Shown here one piece after another: positions 1-7,637 of a DNA stretch of 64,000 nucleotides. Within the stretch, counting starts at the first letter, position 1. Every line of letters starts with the position of its first letter. This DNA comes from an uncultured Christensenella sp. (GTDB lineage Bacteria > Bacillota > Clostridia > Christensenellales > UBA1242). The notes under the pieces were generated by a model. It made no database searches and had not been told where the DNA came from. It worked only from the letters and a program-made list of their open reading frames with translations. The position numbers were made by a program, and so were the translations under genes. Location: positions 1 through 64,000 of the forward strand of contig CASDOR010000006.1 in the NCBI GenBank assembly GCA_949282135.1, read 5' to 3'.

Positions 1-465
1 AAGGTTTTTTTGTGCCTGCTTTTTTGGTGTAACATCATAGTTTTCATTGTAGTAAAACACACACAGGTCACTATCATCTATCATGGCTTTATTGCGTTCT
101 ATGTAACTTGCTCGACCTGCAACAAGCCTAGTTTTATGATGAACTTCTTCTTCAAACCCACGCAAATGTATCTCTTCACCAAGTACACTTGAAAACTTTT
201 TTTCTAAAGAAACCCTTTCTCTTTCAAGTACACAGCTTTCACTAATGCATGTGTAACGTATTCGGCGAATACTAGGCACACTACTCATAAAACTAGTTAC
301 CACCTCATAACAAATAGAGTCAAATTCGCTGTTGCTTCCAAATAAAAACTCCAGCACGCCCTCTTGCTTAGTTAAATCTTTAACAACCCTTTTAACTTCT
401 TCAAATACTTTCTCTTTATTTTCAACTTTTCTATGACCTATAAAACAAACTTTGTATGATTTCAT
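1..465 (-). CDS. SLOG-fold family protein, C-terminus cut by window edge
   Basis: An open frame runs leftward from the ATG at 465 off the window start, giving 155 residues. The N-terminus has a short beta strand and a GHR motif (residues 10-12), a GSNSEFD stretch (43-49) in the place of the SLOG nucleotide-binding turn, and a conserved-looking block around YIERN and MIDDSD (121-133). This pattern is known from SLOG/DUF1273-like proteins, which bind nucleotides or nucleotide-derived ligands. A GAGGT ribosome site lies 6 bases before the ATG and a good promoter lies upstream. It is divergent from the XRE cluster on the plus strand. The family call is fairly safe; the function is unknown. Confidence 0.65.
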   Translation of the reverse strand, partial: MKSYKVCFIGHRKVENKEKVFEEVKRVVKDLTKQEGVLEFLFGSNSEFDSICYEVVTSFMSSVPSIRRIRYTCISESCVLERERVSLEKKFSSVLGEEIHLRGFEEEVHHKTRLVAGRASYIERNKAMIDDSDLCVFYYNENYDVTPKKQAQKNL

Positions 466-497
466 AATATACCTCAAATATGTAGTTATACATACCT

Positions 498-525
498 ATT
501 ATATTTATAAGTGATAAAATATCAA
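498..525 (-). promoter_or_regulatory. SigA-type promoter of the SLOG gene
   Basis: On the minus strand TTGATA (520-525) and TATAAT (498-503) are separated by 16 bases, about 33 bases upstream of the SLOG start codon. A TAGTTATA half site (483-490) lies just downstream and matches half of the palindrome at 1000-1017. Confidence 0.55.
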
Positions 526-614
526 AACGATTATGTAGAATTACCTACCGAAATTATAAAAATAACTTTGTTAAAATTTGTTGTAGTGTAAATAAATACT
601 AAAAAGGTGTTTTT

Positions 615-860
615 ATGAATATTTGTAAAGCGGTTGGATTAAGGATTTCAAATTTACTTGTGCAAAAGAATATGACTTTATATAGGTTGGAGCAAAAATC
701 GGGGATACTGCATGGGACTATGATGTGCATAATGAATGAAAGAAACAAAAACGTAACACTAAAAACAATAATGCAATTAGCTCGCGGTTTTGATATGTCG
801 TTAATTGAATTTTTAAACGACAAAATATTTACGGATAATAAGGAATTAGAGATTGATTAA
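615..860 (+). CDS. Small XRE-type HTH regulator (paralogue 1)
   Basis: This 81-residue protein is almost entirely one lambda-repressor-like helix-turn-helix domain. It shares the pattern AV.LRIS.LL, then M-x-x-Y-x-L, then SG, then FDM..-EFL with the proteins at 1028 and 1749, so the three are paralogues. An AAAAAGGTG ribosome site precedes the ATG. It is the first of four consecutive HTH genes, each with its own intergenic gap, which suggests separate transcription. It probably binds DNA as a dimer; the target is unknown. Such 70-80 residue regulators are common in gut Firmicutes. Confidence 0.8.
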   Translation: MNICKAVGLRISNLLVQKNMTLYRLEQKSGILHGTMMCIMNERNKNVTLKTIMQLARGFDMSLIEFLNDKIFTDNKELEID

Positions 861-999
861 AATAGTAATGTTGAATGATAGATTAAAAAAATAGAGTTAT
901 TGCTTTAAAACCAATCAAAGAATAGATAAAACAAGCCTTAATAAGAGTAAGTTGTAGTCTATCATTTGAGAGTAGAAAAAAAGGAAAAATTAATACAAT

Positions 1000-1017
1000 A
1001 TAGTTATATATAACTAT
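1000..1017. promoter_or_regulatory. Perfect 18-bp palindrome before an XRE gene, candidate operator
   Basis: The sequence ATAGTTATA followed by its exact reverse complement spans 1000-1017 and ends directly at the GAGGTG ribosome site of the next XRE gene. A palindrome at this place is typical of an autoregulatory operator. This is an inference; AT-rich DNA can make palindromes by chance. Confidence 0.4.
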
Positions 1018-1027
1018 GAGGTGTTAC

Positions 1028-1270
1028 ATGAACACAGTAAATAGAGCGGTTGCACTTAGAATTTCAGAATTACTTAGAAAAAAGGGAATGACGCAGTATA
1101 GACTTGCATTAAATAGTGGTGTTACACATTCAACACTTAAAAATATTATGCATGAGACAATAAAAGATAATTTACTCTCAACAGTTATACAAATTGCTGG
1201 AGGCTTTGATATGACTGTGAGCGAGTTTTTAGATAGCCCACTATTTTTAGAAGATAATTTAAAGATTTAA
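1028..1270 (+). CDS. Small XRE-type HTH regulator (paralogue 2)
   Basis: The protein has 80 residues from the ATG at 1028. An upstream in-frame ATG at 1016 was rejected because the GAGGTG ribosome site (1018-1023) lies between the two ATGs and fits only the second. The single HTH domain has the same layout as the genes at 615 and 1749, including MTQYRLALNSG in the recognition region and GFDMTVSEFLD near the end. The palindrome at 1000-1017 touches its ribosome site and could be its own binding site. The target is unknown. Confidence 0.8.
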   Translation: MNTVNRAVALRISELLRKKGMTQYRLALNSGVTHSTLKNIMHETIKDNLLSTVIQIAGGFDMTVSEFLDSPLFLEDNLKI

Positions 1271-1321
1271 AAAATCCTATTATATTGAAAATAAAACAAA
1301 CTCTAATGAGAAGGGGTTAAA

Positions 1322-1621
1322 ATGGAGATAAAAGAAATTTTAACAAGAATAGGTTATTTAAGAAATAAAGCTAATTTATCAGCAAGGGAAGTAAGCCTGA
1401 GAATGAATATGAGTCCTCAGTATGTTGCTCAACTTGAAAGTGGAAGAATTGTTTTAACAGTTGAAAAACTTTTAAAGATACTAGAAATTTGCAATTTTCC
1501 AATAGATAGATTTTTTAGTAATAATATTGAAGATTATAATTTAGACAAAGAACTTGTAAGTCTTATAGATGCTCTTCCAACAAACAAAAAGAAAAACATT
1601 ATTGAATTTATAAAAAAGTAA
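1322..1621 (+). CDS. XRE-type HTH regulator, different subfamily
   Basis: The 99-residue protein is a classical HTH_3 domain: LRNKANLSAREVS, then MSPQYVAQLESGR, then TVEKLLKILEIC (about residues 13-57), followed by a short helical tail. The S-P-x-Y-V-x-x-L-E-S-G-R signature is that of repressor-type XRE domains and differs from its three neighbours. An AGAAGGGG ribosome site precedes the ATG. It starts about 50 bases after the previous stop, so it may share a transcript with the gene at 1028. Confidence 0.8.
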   Translation: MEIKEILTRIGYLRNKANLSAREVSLRMNMSPQYVAQLESGRIVLTVEKLLKILEICNFPIDRFFSNNIEDYNLDKELVSLIDALPTNKKKNIIEFIKK

Positions 1622-1748
1622 TGCATTTTAATATTAATATAAGGTAAGGTGTGGTGTAATGAGTAAAAATTAAAAATATTTTAATTTCCTCAAAAACTCT
1701 TTTACACATGCTCGTCTGTTAAAATGCTGACGAGGAGACTAACAAAGT

Positions 1749-1991
1749 ATGAAACTACAAAAAGCAGTTGCATTAAGAATGACAAATTTACTTAGAAAGA
1801 ATAATATGTCTCAGTACGCATTAAGTATGAGTTCTGGTTTGTCAAAACAAGCCATTGCAAATATTGTAAATGAAAAATATGAGAGCATAAAATTTGATAC
1901 AGTGATAAAAATTGCAGATGGTTTTAATATGACTTTAAAAGAGTTTATAGACGATAAGTTGTTTGATAGAGAAAATTTAGATATTGATTAA
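1749..1991 (+). CDS. Small XRE-type HTH regulator (paralogue 3)
   Basis: This 80-residue single HTH domain is closest to the genes at 615 and 1028 (AVALRMTNLL at the start, LFDRENLDID at the end). Its ribosome site GACGAGGAGA (1729-1738) overlaps the right arm of a small inverted repeat, CTCGTC at 1711-1716 and GACGAG at 1729-1734, which could mask translation initiation. It is followed by a clear terminator. The regulated genes are unknown. Confidence 0.8.
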   Translation: MKLQKAVALRMTNLLRKNNMSQYALSMSSGLSKQAIANIVNEKYESIKFDTVIKIADGFNMTLKEFIDDKLFDRENLDID

Positions 1992-2023
1992 ACACATTGT
2001 AATAGGTTTTAGTTTGTCTTTTT

Positions 2024-2057
2024 ACTAGTTCAAATTTGGTTTGGGCTAGTTTTTTTA
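2024..2057 (+). terminator. Rho-independent terminator after the XRE cluster
   Basis: ACTAGTTCAAA pairs with TTTGGGCTAGT (with G-U pairs) and is followed by a run of T, 30 bases after the last XRE gene. Confidence 0.7.
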
Positions 2058-2076
2058 TAAAAAGTATGTTTTTTTC

Positions 2077-2105
2077 TTGTCAATTTGCACAAATAAATTT
2101 ATAAT
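2077..2105 (+). promoter_or_regulatory. SigA-type promoter of trxB
   Basis: TTGTCA (2077-2082), a 17-base spacer and TATAAT (2100-2105) lie about 105 bases upstream of trxB, just after the XRE-cluster terminator. Confidence 0.7.
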
Positions 2106-2209
2106 GTATTTATGATTTTGAATTTTTTAATACTAAAAGGCATTTTGTAATTTTTAAGCATACTTAAAATTAGTATTACAACACAAAATAATAAGTAGGA
2201 GAGTTTGAC

Positions 2210-3136
2210 ATGGAAAATATTTATGACGTTTTAATAATTGGCGGTGGGCCAGGGGGTATGACAGCAGGAATTTACGCAAAACGTGCAGGGCTAAATGTTG
2301 CAATAATTGAAAAAGGTATGCCTGGAGGGGCTATTGTCAACACTCCTGAAGTGTCAAATTACACAGGCTTTACAAAAATTGATGGTTTTAATCTAGCGAC
2401 TAAGATGTTTGAACATGTAAATAGTTTAGATATTCCAGTCATTTTTGAAGAAGTAAAGACCTTAAAGCTTTCTAAAGACATAAAAGAAGTAATTTGCTAT
2501 GAAAACACATATGAAACTCGAAGTGTTATTCTTGCCTTTGGTGCAAGTGTTAGAAAACTCAATGTCGAGGGAGAACAAAAACTTCTTGGCAAAGGTGTTA
2601 GCTATTGTGCGACTTGTGATGGGGCACTTTATAAAGGCGAAAATGTGGCACTTGTTGGGGGAGGCAATACAGCACTAGAGGATGCACTTTATTTATCAAA
2701 TCTAGCAAAAAAAGTTTATCTTATTCATAGAAGGGATGAGTTCCGTGGTGAAGAATATTTATCAAAACAAGTGAGAGATAAAGAAAATATAGAGCTTGTT
2801 TTAAACAGTGTTGTATCTCGCGTAAGTGGAGAAAATAAGATTGAGAGCATAGAAGTTACAAATAAGGAAACAAAAGAAACACAAACTCTAATAGTTGATG
2901 GTCTTTTTGTTTGTATTGGTAGAGGTCCAGATACTGATATGATTGAGGATGACATTAAAAAAGATGCATCTGGCTACATTGTAACAGACGAATATATGCG
3001 TACAAACATTGAGGGTGTTTTTGCGATAGGTGACATAAGAAACACACCTTTAAGACAAATTGTGACCGCCTGTTCGGACGGTGCAATTGCGGCAACAAAA
3101 GCATTTGAATATGTTTTACGGGCACGAAAAAAGTAA
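2210..3136 (+). CDS. trxB: Thioredoxin reductase
   Basis: TrxB passes electrons from NADPH through FAD to thioredoxin in the cytoplasm. The 308-residue length is typical. The FAD-binding GGGPGG motif is at residues 11-16, the redox-active CATC pair at 133-136, and the NADPH-binding GGGNTA at 150-155; the C-terminal GDIRNTPLRQ block contacts FAD. The start has a GTAGGAGAG ribosome site. It is followed 15 bases later by ung, so the two are probably cotranscribed from the promoter at 2077. Confidence 0.95.
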   Translation: MENIYDVLIIGGGPGGMTAGIYAKRAGLNVAIIEKGMPGGAIVNTPEVSNYTGFTKIDGFNLATKMFEHVNSLDIPVIFEEVKTLKLSKDIKEVICYENTYETRSVILAFGASVRKLNVEGEQKLLGKGVSYCATCDGALYKGENVALVGGGNTALEDALYLSNLAKKVYLIHRRDEFRGEEYLSKQVRDKENIELVLNSVVSRVSGENKIESIEVTNKETKETQTLIVDGLFVCIGRGPDTDMIEDDIKKDASGYIVTDEYMRTNIEGVFAIGDIRNTPLRQIVTACSDGAIAATKAFEYVLRARKK

Positions 3137-3151
3137 AAATTCGAGGTAAAA

Positions 3152-3826
3152 ATGTTCTATATTACAAAAAATTGGTATGAATTACTAAAAAACGAGTTTA
3201 GTAAAGATTACTTTAAAAATTTACAAAAATTTTTAGATAATGAGTATAAAACAAAGACAATTTATCCAAAAGATAAAAATGTTTTTAACGCACTAAATCT
3301 AACTAAGTTTAAAGACATAAAAGTAGTGATTATTGGACAAGATCCATATATAAATGAGGGACAGGCACATGGACTTTGTTTTTCTGTCCAAAGTGGCGAG
3401 CTTCCACCTAGTCTTAAAAACATATTTAAAGAGATTTATGAAGAGCTTGGATTTAATCCACCAAAAAATAATGGTAACTTGACAAAATGGGCAAAACAAG
3501 GTGTGTTACTTCTTAACAGTATTTTGACGGTTGAAAAAGGGAAGAGTTTAAGTCATAAAAACAAGGGCTGGGAAAAATTTACGCACAAGGTAATAGAGCT
3601 AGTTAGCCTTAGAAATGAACCTGTTGTCTTTATGCTTTGGGGAGCAAACGCAAAGGCACTTGTAAGTGATATTGATTTAAGTATGCATAAGGTTTTATAT
3701 GCAGCACATCCAAGTCCACTTTCTGCAAATAATGGTTTTTTTGGTTGTGGGCATTTTAAGGAATGTAATAAATTCCTAAAAGAAACCGGCAGAGAAGAAA
3801 TCGACTGGCAAATAGAAAATGTTTGA
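3152..3826 (+). CDS. ung: Uracil-DNA glycosylase, family 1
   Basis: Ung removes uracil from DNA as the first step of base excision repair. The 224-residue protein carries both family-1 signatures: GQDPY at residues 62-66, with the catalytic Asp64 inside it, and HPSPLS at 186-191, whose His takes part in catalysis. The start has a CGAGGT ribosome site directly downstream of trxB. No odd features are seen. Confidence 0.95.
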   Translation: MFYITKNWYELLKNEFSKDYFKNLQKFLDNEYKTKTIYPKDKNVFNALNLTKFKDIKVVIIGQDPYINEGQAHGLCFSVQSGELPPSLKNIFKEIYEELGFNPPKNNGNLTKWAKQGVLLLNSILTVEKGKSLSHKNKGWEKFTHKVIELVSLRNEPVVFMLWGANAKALVSDIDLSMHKVLYAAHPSPLSANNGFFGCGHFKECNKFLKETGREEIDWQIENV

Positions 3827-3963
3827 TATTTTAGTTAAAATAATGCTTACAAATAGTATGCAAAAAAGTTTTTATGCTGTATAATGAGAATAAGACAAGA
3901 GATGATTTTTTGAGTTAAAGACTAATTTTTAAGAAGAATAATGTCCGATAAAAGGAAAAAGAT

Positions 3964-5580
3964 ATGACACAAGCAGTTGATTTAAGGGAACAAAAAGAAC
4001 AAAACAAAAAAGAATTTTTTACAATTATGCGTGAGATTTTAAATAGTAGCTATGCGTTGCTTGCAGTTTCTTTTTTAGTTGTACTTGCTTGGGCACTTGC
4101 TTTTCCATATGTTTCAATTTTTATGCTTGTGCTGTACGAAGTTTGTGTTTTCATTTTTTGTTCAGATAATCCAAAGGCATGTCTTCTTCCGATAGTTTCT
4201 ATTTCTTATATGTTGACGACCACTCAGTTTTCTGCGGGGGCTTGGATTTATTTTGCGTGTGCTATTGCTATTTGTGTAATTACTATTGGTATTTATATTT
4301 TTACGCAAATGTTTAAGTATGGTAAAAAACCTGTCCGTGGTAAAATGTGGATTTTTTTTCTCATTGCTGGAGTTGGTAATGTTCTTGCCGGTATTGTTGG
4401 ACATTTTGACTTTCTTACTTTTGTGATTGTTATTGCTATGTCACTACTTGTCTATGCAATTTATTGGTTTTGCCTTAACTTTTTATCAGATTATAAGGAA
4501 TATTTTGCAAAAGTTTTGATTTTCCTCGCACTTATAATTTCGGCAGAAGTCTTTATTGCCTATACTCGAGTAGAAGATTTGATGTACGCACTTCAAAATA
4601 AGGTGATTATAATCGGTACTGGTGGAATGGGGGAAGTCAATGTCGGGGCGAGCTTTATCTTGCTAGGTGTTTTGTCTTGTTTTTATTTAGCGAAAAACAA
4701 CAAAAAAGATTATTTGTTTGTCTTACTTGCATTTCTTTTTGACATGGTCATTTTCTTTACTCATTGTAGAATTGCTTTGTTTATTTGTGCTATTCTTTCT
4801 ATTATTTACTTCTTTATTATTGCTCATTCTTCTCCAAATAAAAAAATTTTATATATTGGTGTTTTAGTTGTCGCAGTAGTAGCAATTGTGTTTGTTCTGA
4901 TATTTTTTGATGAAATAAAAAATATTGTTTCTTATTATATAGGCAAGGGGTTTGGTGATAATGGAAGAGACCAAACTTGGGGCTGGTCGTGGGAACAATT
5001 TTTATCAAGCCCAATCTTTGGAATTGGTTTTGTTACTAGAGACCCTTTTGTGCTAGGTGGGGGTGTGCCAGGACTTATTAATTATGGTGGCTGGTCACTT
5101 GTGAATCCACATAACTTTATTTTGCATTTCTTGACTTGTACGGGTGTTGTAGGTTTGCTACTAAATGCTCCTTTTTACATAAAAAAATACCGCGAGGTAT
5201 TTAGAAATTTTAATCAATTTAAAATATTTGTTCTTATGTGCTATATATCTACAATTATCGTTGCTTTCTTTGATCCAACTCCTATGACGCACCCTTTTTA
5301 CGTTTTTATATCTGCAATTTTAATTGCTCTTGTTGAAAGAGATAACTATATAGAAAGAGAAGAAAATAATAAGCTAGGTAATAAAGACAATAACAAGACT
5401 AGTAATGAAGACAATAACAAGACAAGTAATGAGGAAAATAAAGATAAGGCAAGCGGATTAGAAGGGAAGAGTGAAGAATCTCAAACTGAAAGCTTTGATA
5501 AGATAAGGCAAGACTCAGATGTGGTTAAAAGTGAAGTTGAAAATACCACACATAATGATAAGAAGGAAGCTACCACTTAG
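3964..5580 (+). CDS. O-antigen-ligase/polymerase-like membrane protein
   Basis: A 538-residue polytopic membrane protein with about ten to eleven hydrophobic segments. A large loop near residues 335-385 has the order GRDQTWGWSW, SPIFGIGF, then NPHNF followed by a CTGVVGLLL helix. This matches the Wzy_C/WaaL O-antigen ligase-like family, whose members join or polymerise surface glycans. The last 90 residues are hydrophilic, rich in Asn, Lys and Glu, with short repeats such as NKTSNEDN, encoded by about 24-bp DNA repeats (5370-5450). The gene stands alone with no glycan genes around it. A TATAAT (3880-3885) may be part of its promoter, but no good -35 was found. The substrate is unknown. Confidence 0.7.
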   Translation: MTQAVDLREQKEQNKKEFFTIMREILNSSYALLAVSFLVVLAWALAFPYVSIFMLVLYEVCVFIFCSDNPKACLLPIVSISYMLTTTQFSAGAWIYFACAIAICVITIGIYIFTQMFKYGKKPVRGKMWIFFLIAGVGNVLAGIVGHFDFLTFVIVIAMSLLVYAIYWFCLNFLSDYKEYFAKVLIFLALIISAEVFIAYTRVEDLMYALQNKVIIIGTGGMGEVNVGASFILLGVLSCFYLAKNNKKDYLFVLLAFLFDMVIFFTHCRIALFICAILSIIYFFIIAHSSPNKKILYIGVLVVAVVAIVFVLIFFDEIKNIVSYYIGKGFGDNGRDQTWGWSWEQFLSSPIFGIGFVTRDPFVLGGGVPGLINYGGWSLVNPHNFILHFLTCTGVVGLLLNAPFYIKKYREVFRNFNQFKIFVLMCYISTIIVAFFDPTPMTHPFYVFISAILIALVERDNYIEREENNKLGNKDNNKTSNEDNNKTSNEENKDKASGLEGKSEESQTESFDKIRQDSDVVKSEVENTTHNDKKEATT

Positions 5581-5642
5581 GTTTAAAAACAGTGTTTTAG
5601 CTATGAAAGTAATGTTTTAGGTTTAAAAGTAGAATTTTAGTT

Positions 5643-5918
5643 ATGTCGTCAAGCGAGATAAAAAACGTTGTAAGTTTAAAAAATGAGTTTAATTTAAGTA
5701 ATGAGGACTATTTTAAAATTATTGAAGAAGCCTTTTTATATAAGCATTTATCTTGTGCTAGAATTCAAAGAGTTTTAAGTAAATATTCTGTAACCATTAG
5801 GTTTATGGAAAAGTTAATAGAGTACAAATTTTCTTTAGATTGTAGTAATAATTATAAAGTTTTAGCAAATTATAGTGATATTGAAAAAATTAAAAAATTG
5901 ACTTTTGATTTTAATTAA
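5643..5918 (+). CDS. Small hypothetical protein, possible FtsK-gamma-like winged helix
   Basis: The 91-residue protein is not recognised with certainty. Residues 37-65 (SCARIQRVLSKY, then a MEKLIEY helix) resemble the FtsK gamma winged-helix pattern, S-x-x-x-L-Q-R with a spaced Y/A and a closing amphipathic helix. A DNA-binding role would follow if this is right. No strong ribosome site is seen before the ATG; the upstream bases repeat a TTTTAGnTATG/TTTTAGGTTTAAAA theme three times. It ends at the terminator shared with the SRP RNA gene on the other strand. Confidence 0.45.
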   Translation: MSSSEIKNVVSLKNEFNLSNEDYFKIIEEAFLYKHLSCARIQRVLSKYSVTIRFMEKLIEYKFSLDCSNNYKVLANYSDIEKIKKLTFDFN

Positions 5919-5921
5919 ATT

Positions 5922-5980
5922 AAAAAAATACTCTCTAGAAATTTGGAAAGTCCCAAAAATCAAGAGAGTATTTTTATTTT
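5922..5980. terminator. Bidirectional terminator between SRP RNA and the 91-residue gene
   Basis: AAAAATACTCTCT (5924-5936) pairs with AGAGAGTATTTTT (5963-5975) with A and T runs on the two outer sides, so it can terminate both the plus-strand gene and the minus-strand SRP RNA. The loop is long, about 27 bases, and has a short inner stem. Confidence 0.65.
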
Positions 5981-5984
5981 TTGG

Positions 5985-6259
5985 TAGGAAGTGCATTTTG
6001 CTTTGTGACAACTTGTCAAGTAGTATGATATATTCAAAACTCAGCCAAAGCTTCCTTGTGGCACACGCTTAGGTCCACTTAATGCTGCTACCGTCAGGTC
6101 CTGACATGGTTCATGGTTAAGTGTTGCACAAGACCTTGACTTCAACGTTATTAAACATACCGCTTGCTTAACAAGAGTTGCCCCGAGGCAAACCTTCAGC
6201 CCTACTGTAGTGGATTGTAGGTAAAAGGGCACCACTAGCTCCCCACCTAGCACTTCCTA
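5985..6259 (-). ncRNA. ffs: Signal recognition particle RNA, large type with Alu domain
   Basis: Read on the minus strand, the apical SRP helix is clear: AACCAUGUCAGGACC, loop UGAC, GGUAGCAGCAUUAAGUGG, then the GUGUGCCAC region. The two ends close with a perfect 10-bp helix (5985-5994 with 6250-6259). The 275-nt size and the GGUGCC/AGGCAA motifs near the 5' end show the large SRP RNA with an Alu-like domain, as in Bacillus scRNA. It binds Ffh and targets membrane proteins to the translocon. The tetraloop is UGAC rather than the usual GGAA, and the pair below it is A-U where U-A is usual, so the stem is kept. Promoter and terminator are both visible. Confidence 0.92.
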
Positions 6260-6265
6260 GTTAGG

Positions 6266-6294
6266 ATTATATAAAAGATTTTAAAAAAAATCAA
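6266..6294 (-). promoter_or_regulatory. SigA promoter of the SRP RNA
   Basis: On the minus strand TTGATT (6289-6294), 17 bases, TATAAT (6266-6271). The predicted start at about 6259 coincides with the 5' end of the closing helix, which supports both calls. Confidence 0.8.
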
Positions 6295-6324
6295 GGAGAT
6301 TTATCGAGAAGTATAATAAATGTT

Positions 6325-6353
6325 TTGATTTTTTACACAAAAGATGCTAAAAT
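6325..6353 (+). promoter_or_regulatory. SigA promoter of the HEPN-like/CBS gene
   Basis: TTGATT (6325-6330), a 17-base spacer and TAAAAT (6348-6353), 24 bases before the start codon and divergent from the SRP RNA promoter. Confidence 0.65.
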
Positions 6354-6377
6354 TTGCTATGTTTGGAGTGATATATT

Positions 6378-7112
6378 ATGCCTAGTAACAGAAATGAAAA
6401 GACGAATGCTGAAAGATTCATCTCTGCATATAACCAAATTGACTATGCACTTCGCACAATCTACGGATTTAAAAGAAGTATAAGTTATGCGGATTTGATT
6501 AGAAAGAGTGTTCCACTTAATAGTGTAGTTAGAAAATATGAGGATGAACTCATAGACTATGGTAGACTTAGAAATTCTATTGTACATAAAACTAATCCTA
6601 ATTATGTGATTGCTGAACCTCATATTGAAGTTGTAGAGGACTTTGAAAAGATAGCAAAGATTATTACAACTCCGCCTCTAGCAATTGATAAGGTGTGCAA
6701 ACACCAAGTAAAGATTTGTGACAGTAGCATTAAACTTAAAAATCTTATAGGTCTAATGTCGCATGATGGCTACAAAAACATCCCAGTTTATGATGGGAAC
6801 ATATTAAAAGGGGTGGCAATAGGGCTTAATATTTTAGAAATTATAGGAGACAAGATTCTTCAGGGAGAAAATATTGAGGAGTTTTTAGAACGCACTCCCG
6901 TCAGCCAAGTTTTATCTACGATTGAAGATACAAAATATTTTAGAGTCTGCGACAAACATCTTACAATTGAAACCGCTCTTAATAATTTTTACTTGAATAG
7001 ACGCTTGCAAATCATTATAATAACAGAGCATGGTGCTTTAAACGAACGACCTCTTGGGGTTGTTACCATTGCTGATATACTTGATATGAATGCAATTATA
7101 GAAAATTATTAG
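6378..7112 (+). CDS. HEPN-like domain fused to CBS domains
   Basis: The 244-residue protein has two parts. Residues 1-95 are helical and carry YGRLRNSIVH (61-70). R-N-x3-H after a long helix is the signature of HEPN domains, many of which are RNases. Residues 105-244 form a CBS pair (IGLMSHDGYKNIPVYDG and RPLGVVTIADILDM), a fold that binds adenine nucleotides. The simplest reading is a HEPN-type effector or RNA-binding domain controlled by a nucleotide sensor. A GGAG ribosome site lies before the ATG. A 12-base gap to the YcxB-like gene and that gene's overlap with ileS suggest one operon. Nuclease activity is inference. Confidence 0.6.
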   Translation: MPSNRNEKTNAERFISAYNQIDYALRTIYGFKRSISYADLIRKSVPLNSVVRKYEDELIDYGRLRNSIVHKTNPNYVIAEPHIEVVEDFEKIAKIITTPPLAIDKVCKHQVKICDSSIKLKNLIGLMSHDGYKNIPVYDGNILKGVAIGLNILEIIGDKILQGENIEEFLERTPVSQVLSTIEDTKYFRVCDKHLTIETALNNFYLNRRLQIIIITEHGALNERPLGVVTIADILDMNAIIENY

Positions 7113-7124
7113 AAAGGGAATAGT

Positions 7125-7637
7125 ATGATAAAAAGTAAAACTGTCTACACAAAAGAGCTTCTTGACGAATTTTCAAATTATATTATTAAGAAGAATAAGA
7201 GTTTGATTGTGATCTACGTTTGTGCGGCAATAATTCTTGCGTGTTCAATTGCCATGTTTTGTTTAAGCGAAATTGTTGATGGTATTTTGTATGCGATTAT
7301 TGGAGTGTTTTTTGCGTGCTATGGTCTTGTTCTTAAAGTAGTACTTCAAACTTCACAAAAAAAAGTTTATGGTAACTTTGAGGAATATGAATTTTATGAT
7401 GACTATATGCTTATTAAGACTTATACAAGTACAGGCGAACATTTATCAAGCGGAACTATGAATTATGAGTATATTTACAAAGTTTACGTCAACAAGTCTA
7501 GGACATATATTTTGATTAGCAAATACAATGCTTACATTATTGATAAAAACAATTTTAAAAATGAAGATGAATATAACGAAGTTTTAAATAAATTAACAAA
7601 TAAATTTAATGAAACAATGCTTAAGGAGAAAAAATGA
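7125..7637 (+). CDS. YcxB-like membrane protein
   Basis: The 170-residue protein has two adjacent transmembrane helices (about residues 28-47 and 50-70) and a soluble C-terminal part with alternating beta strands (EFYDDYMLIKTY, MNYEYIYKVYV, TYILISKYNAYII). This layout fits the YcxB-like family (PF14317), whose function is not established. An AAAGGG ribosome site precedes the ATG. It overlaps the ileS start by 4 bases, so translation is probably coupled. Confidence 0.55.
   Translation: MIKSKTVYTKELLDEFSNYIIKKNKSLIVIYVCAAIILACSIAMFCLSEIVDGILYAIIGVFFACYGLVLKVVLQTSQKKVYGNFEEYEFYDDYMLIKTYTSTGEHLSSGTMNYEYIYKVYVNKSRTYILISKYNAYIIDKNNFKNEDEYNEVLNKLTNKFNETMLKEKK

Noticed and set aside
1016-1027. ATG at 1016 as start of the second XRE gene
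   Set aside because: The GAGGTG ribosome site lies downstream of it and fits the ATG at 1028 instead.
6041-6253. 70-codon ORF on the minus strand
   Set aside because: It lies inside the SRP RNA gene and has no coding features.
7500-7634. T-box riboswitch before ileS
   Set aside because: The upstream region is coding sequence overlapping ileS; no specifier or antiterminator is present.
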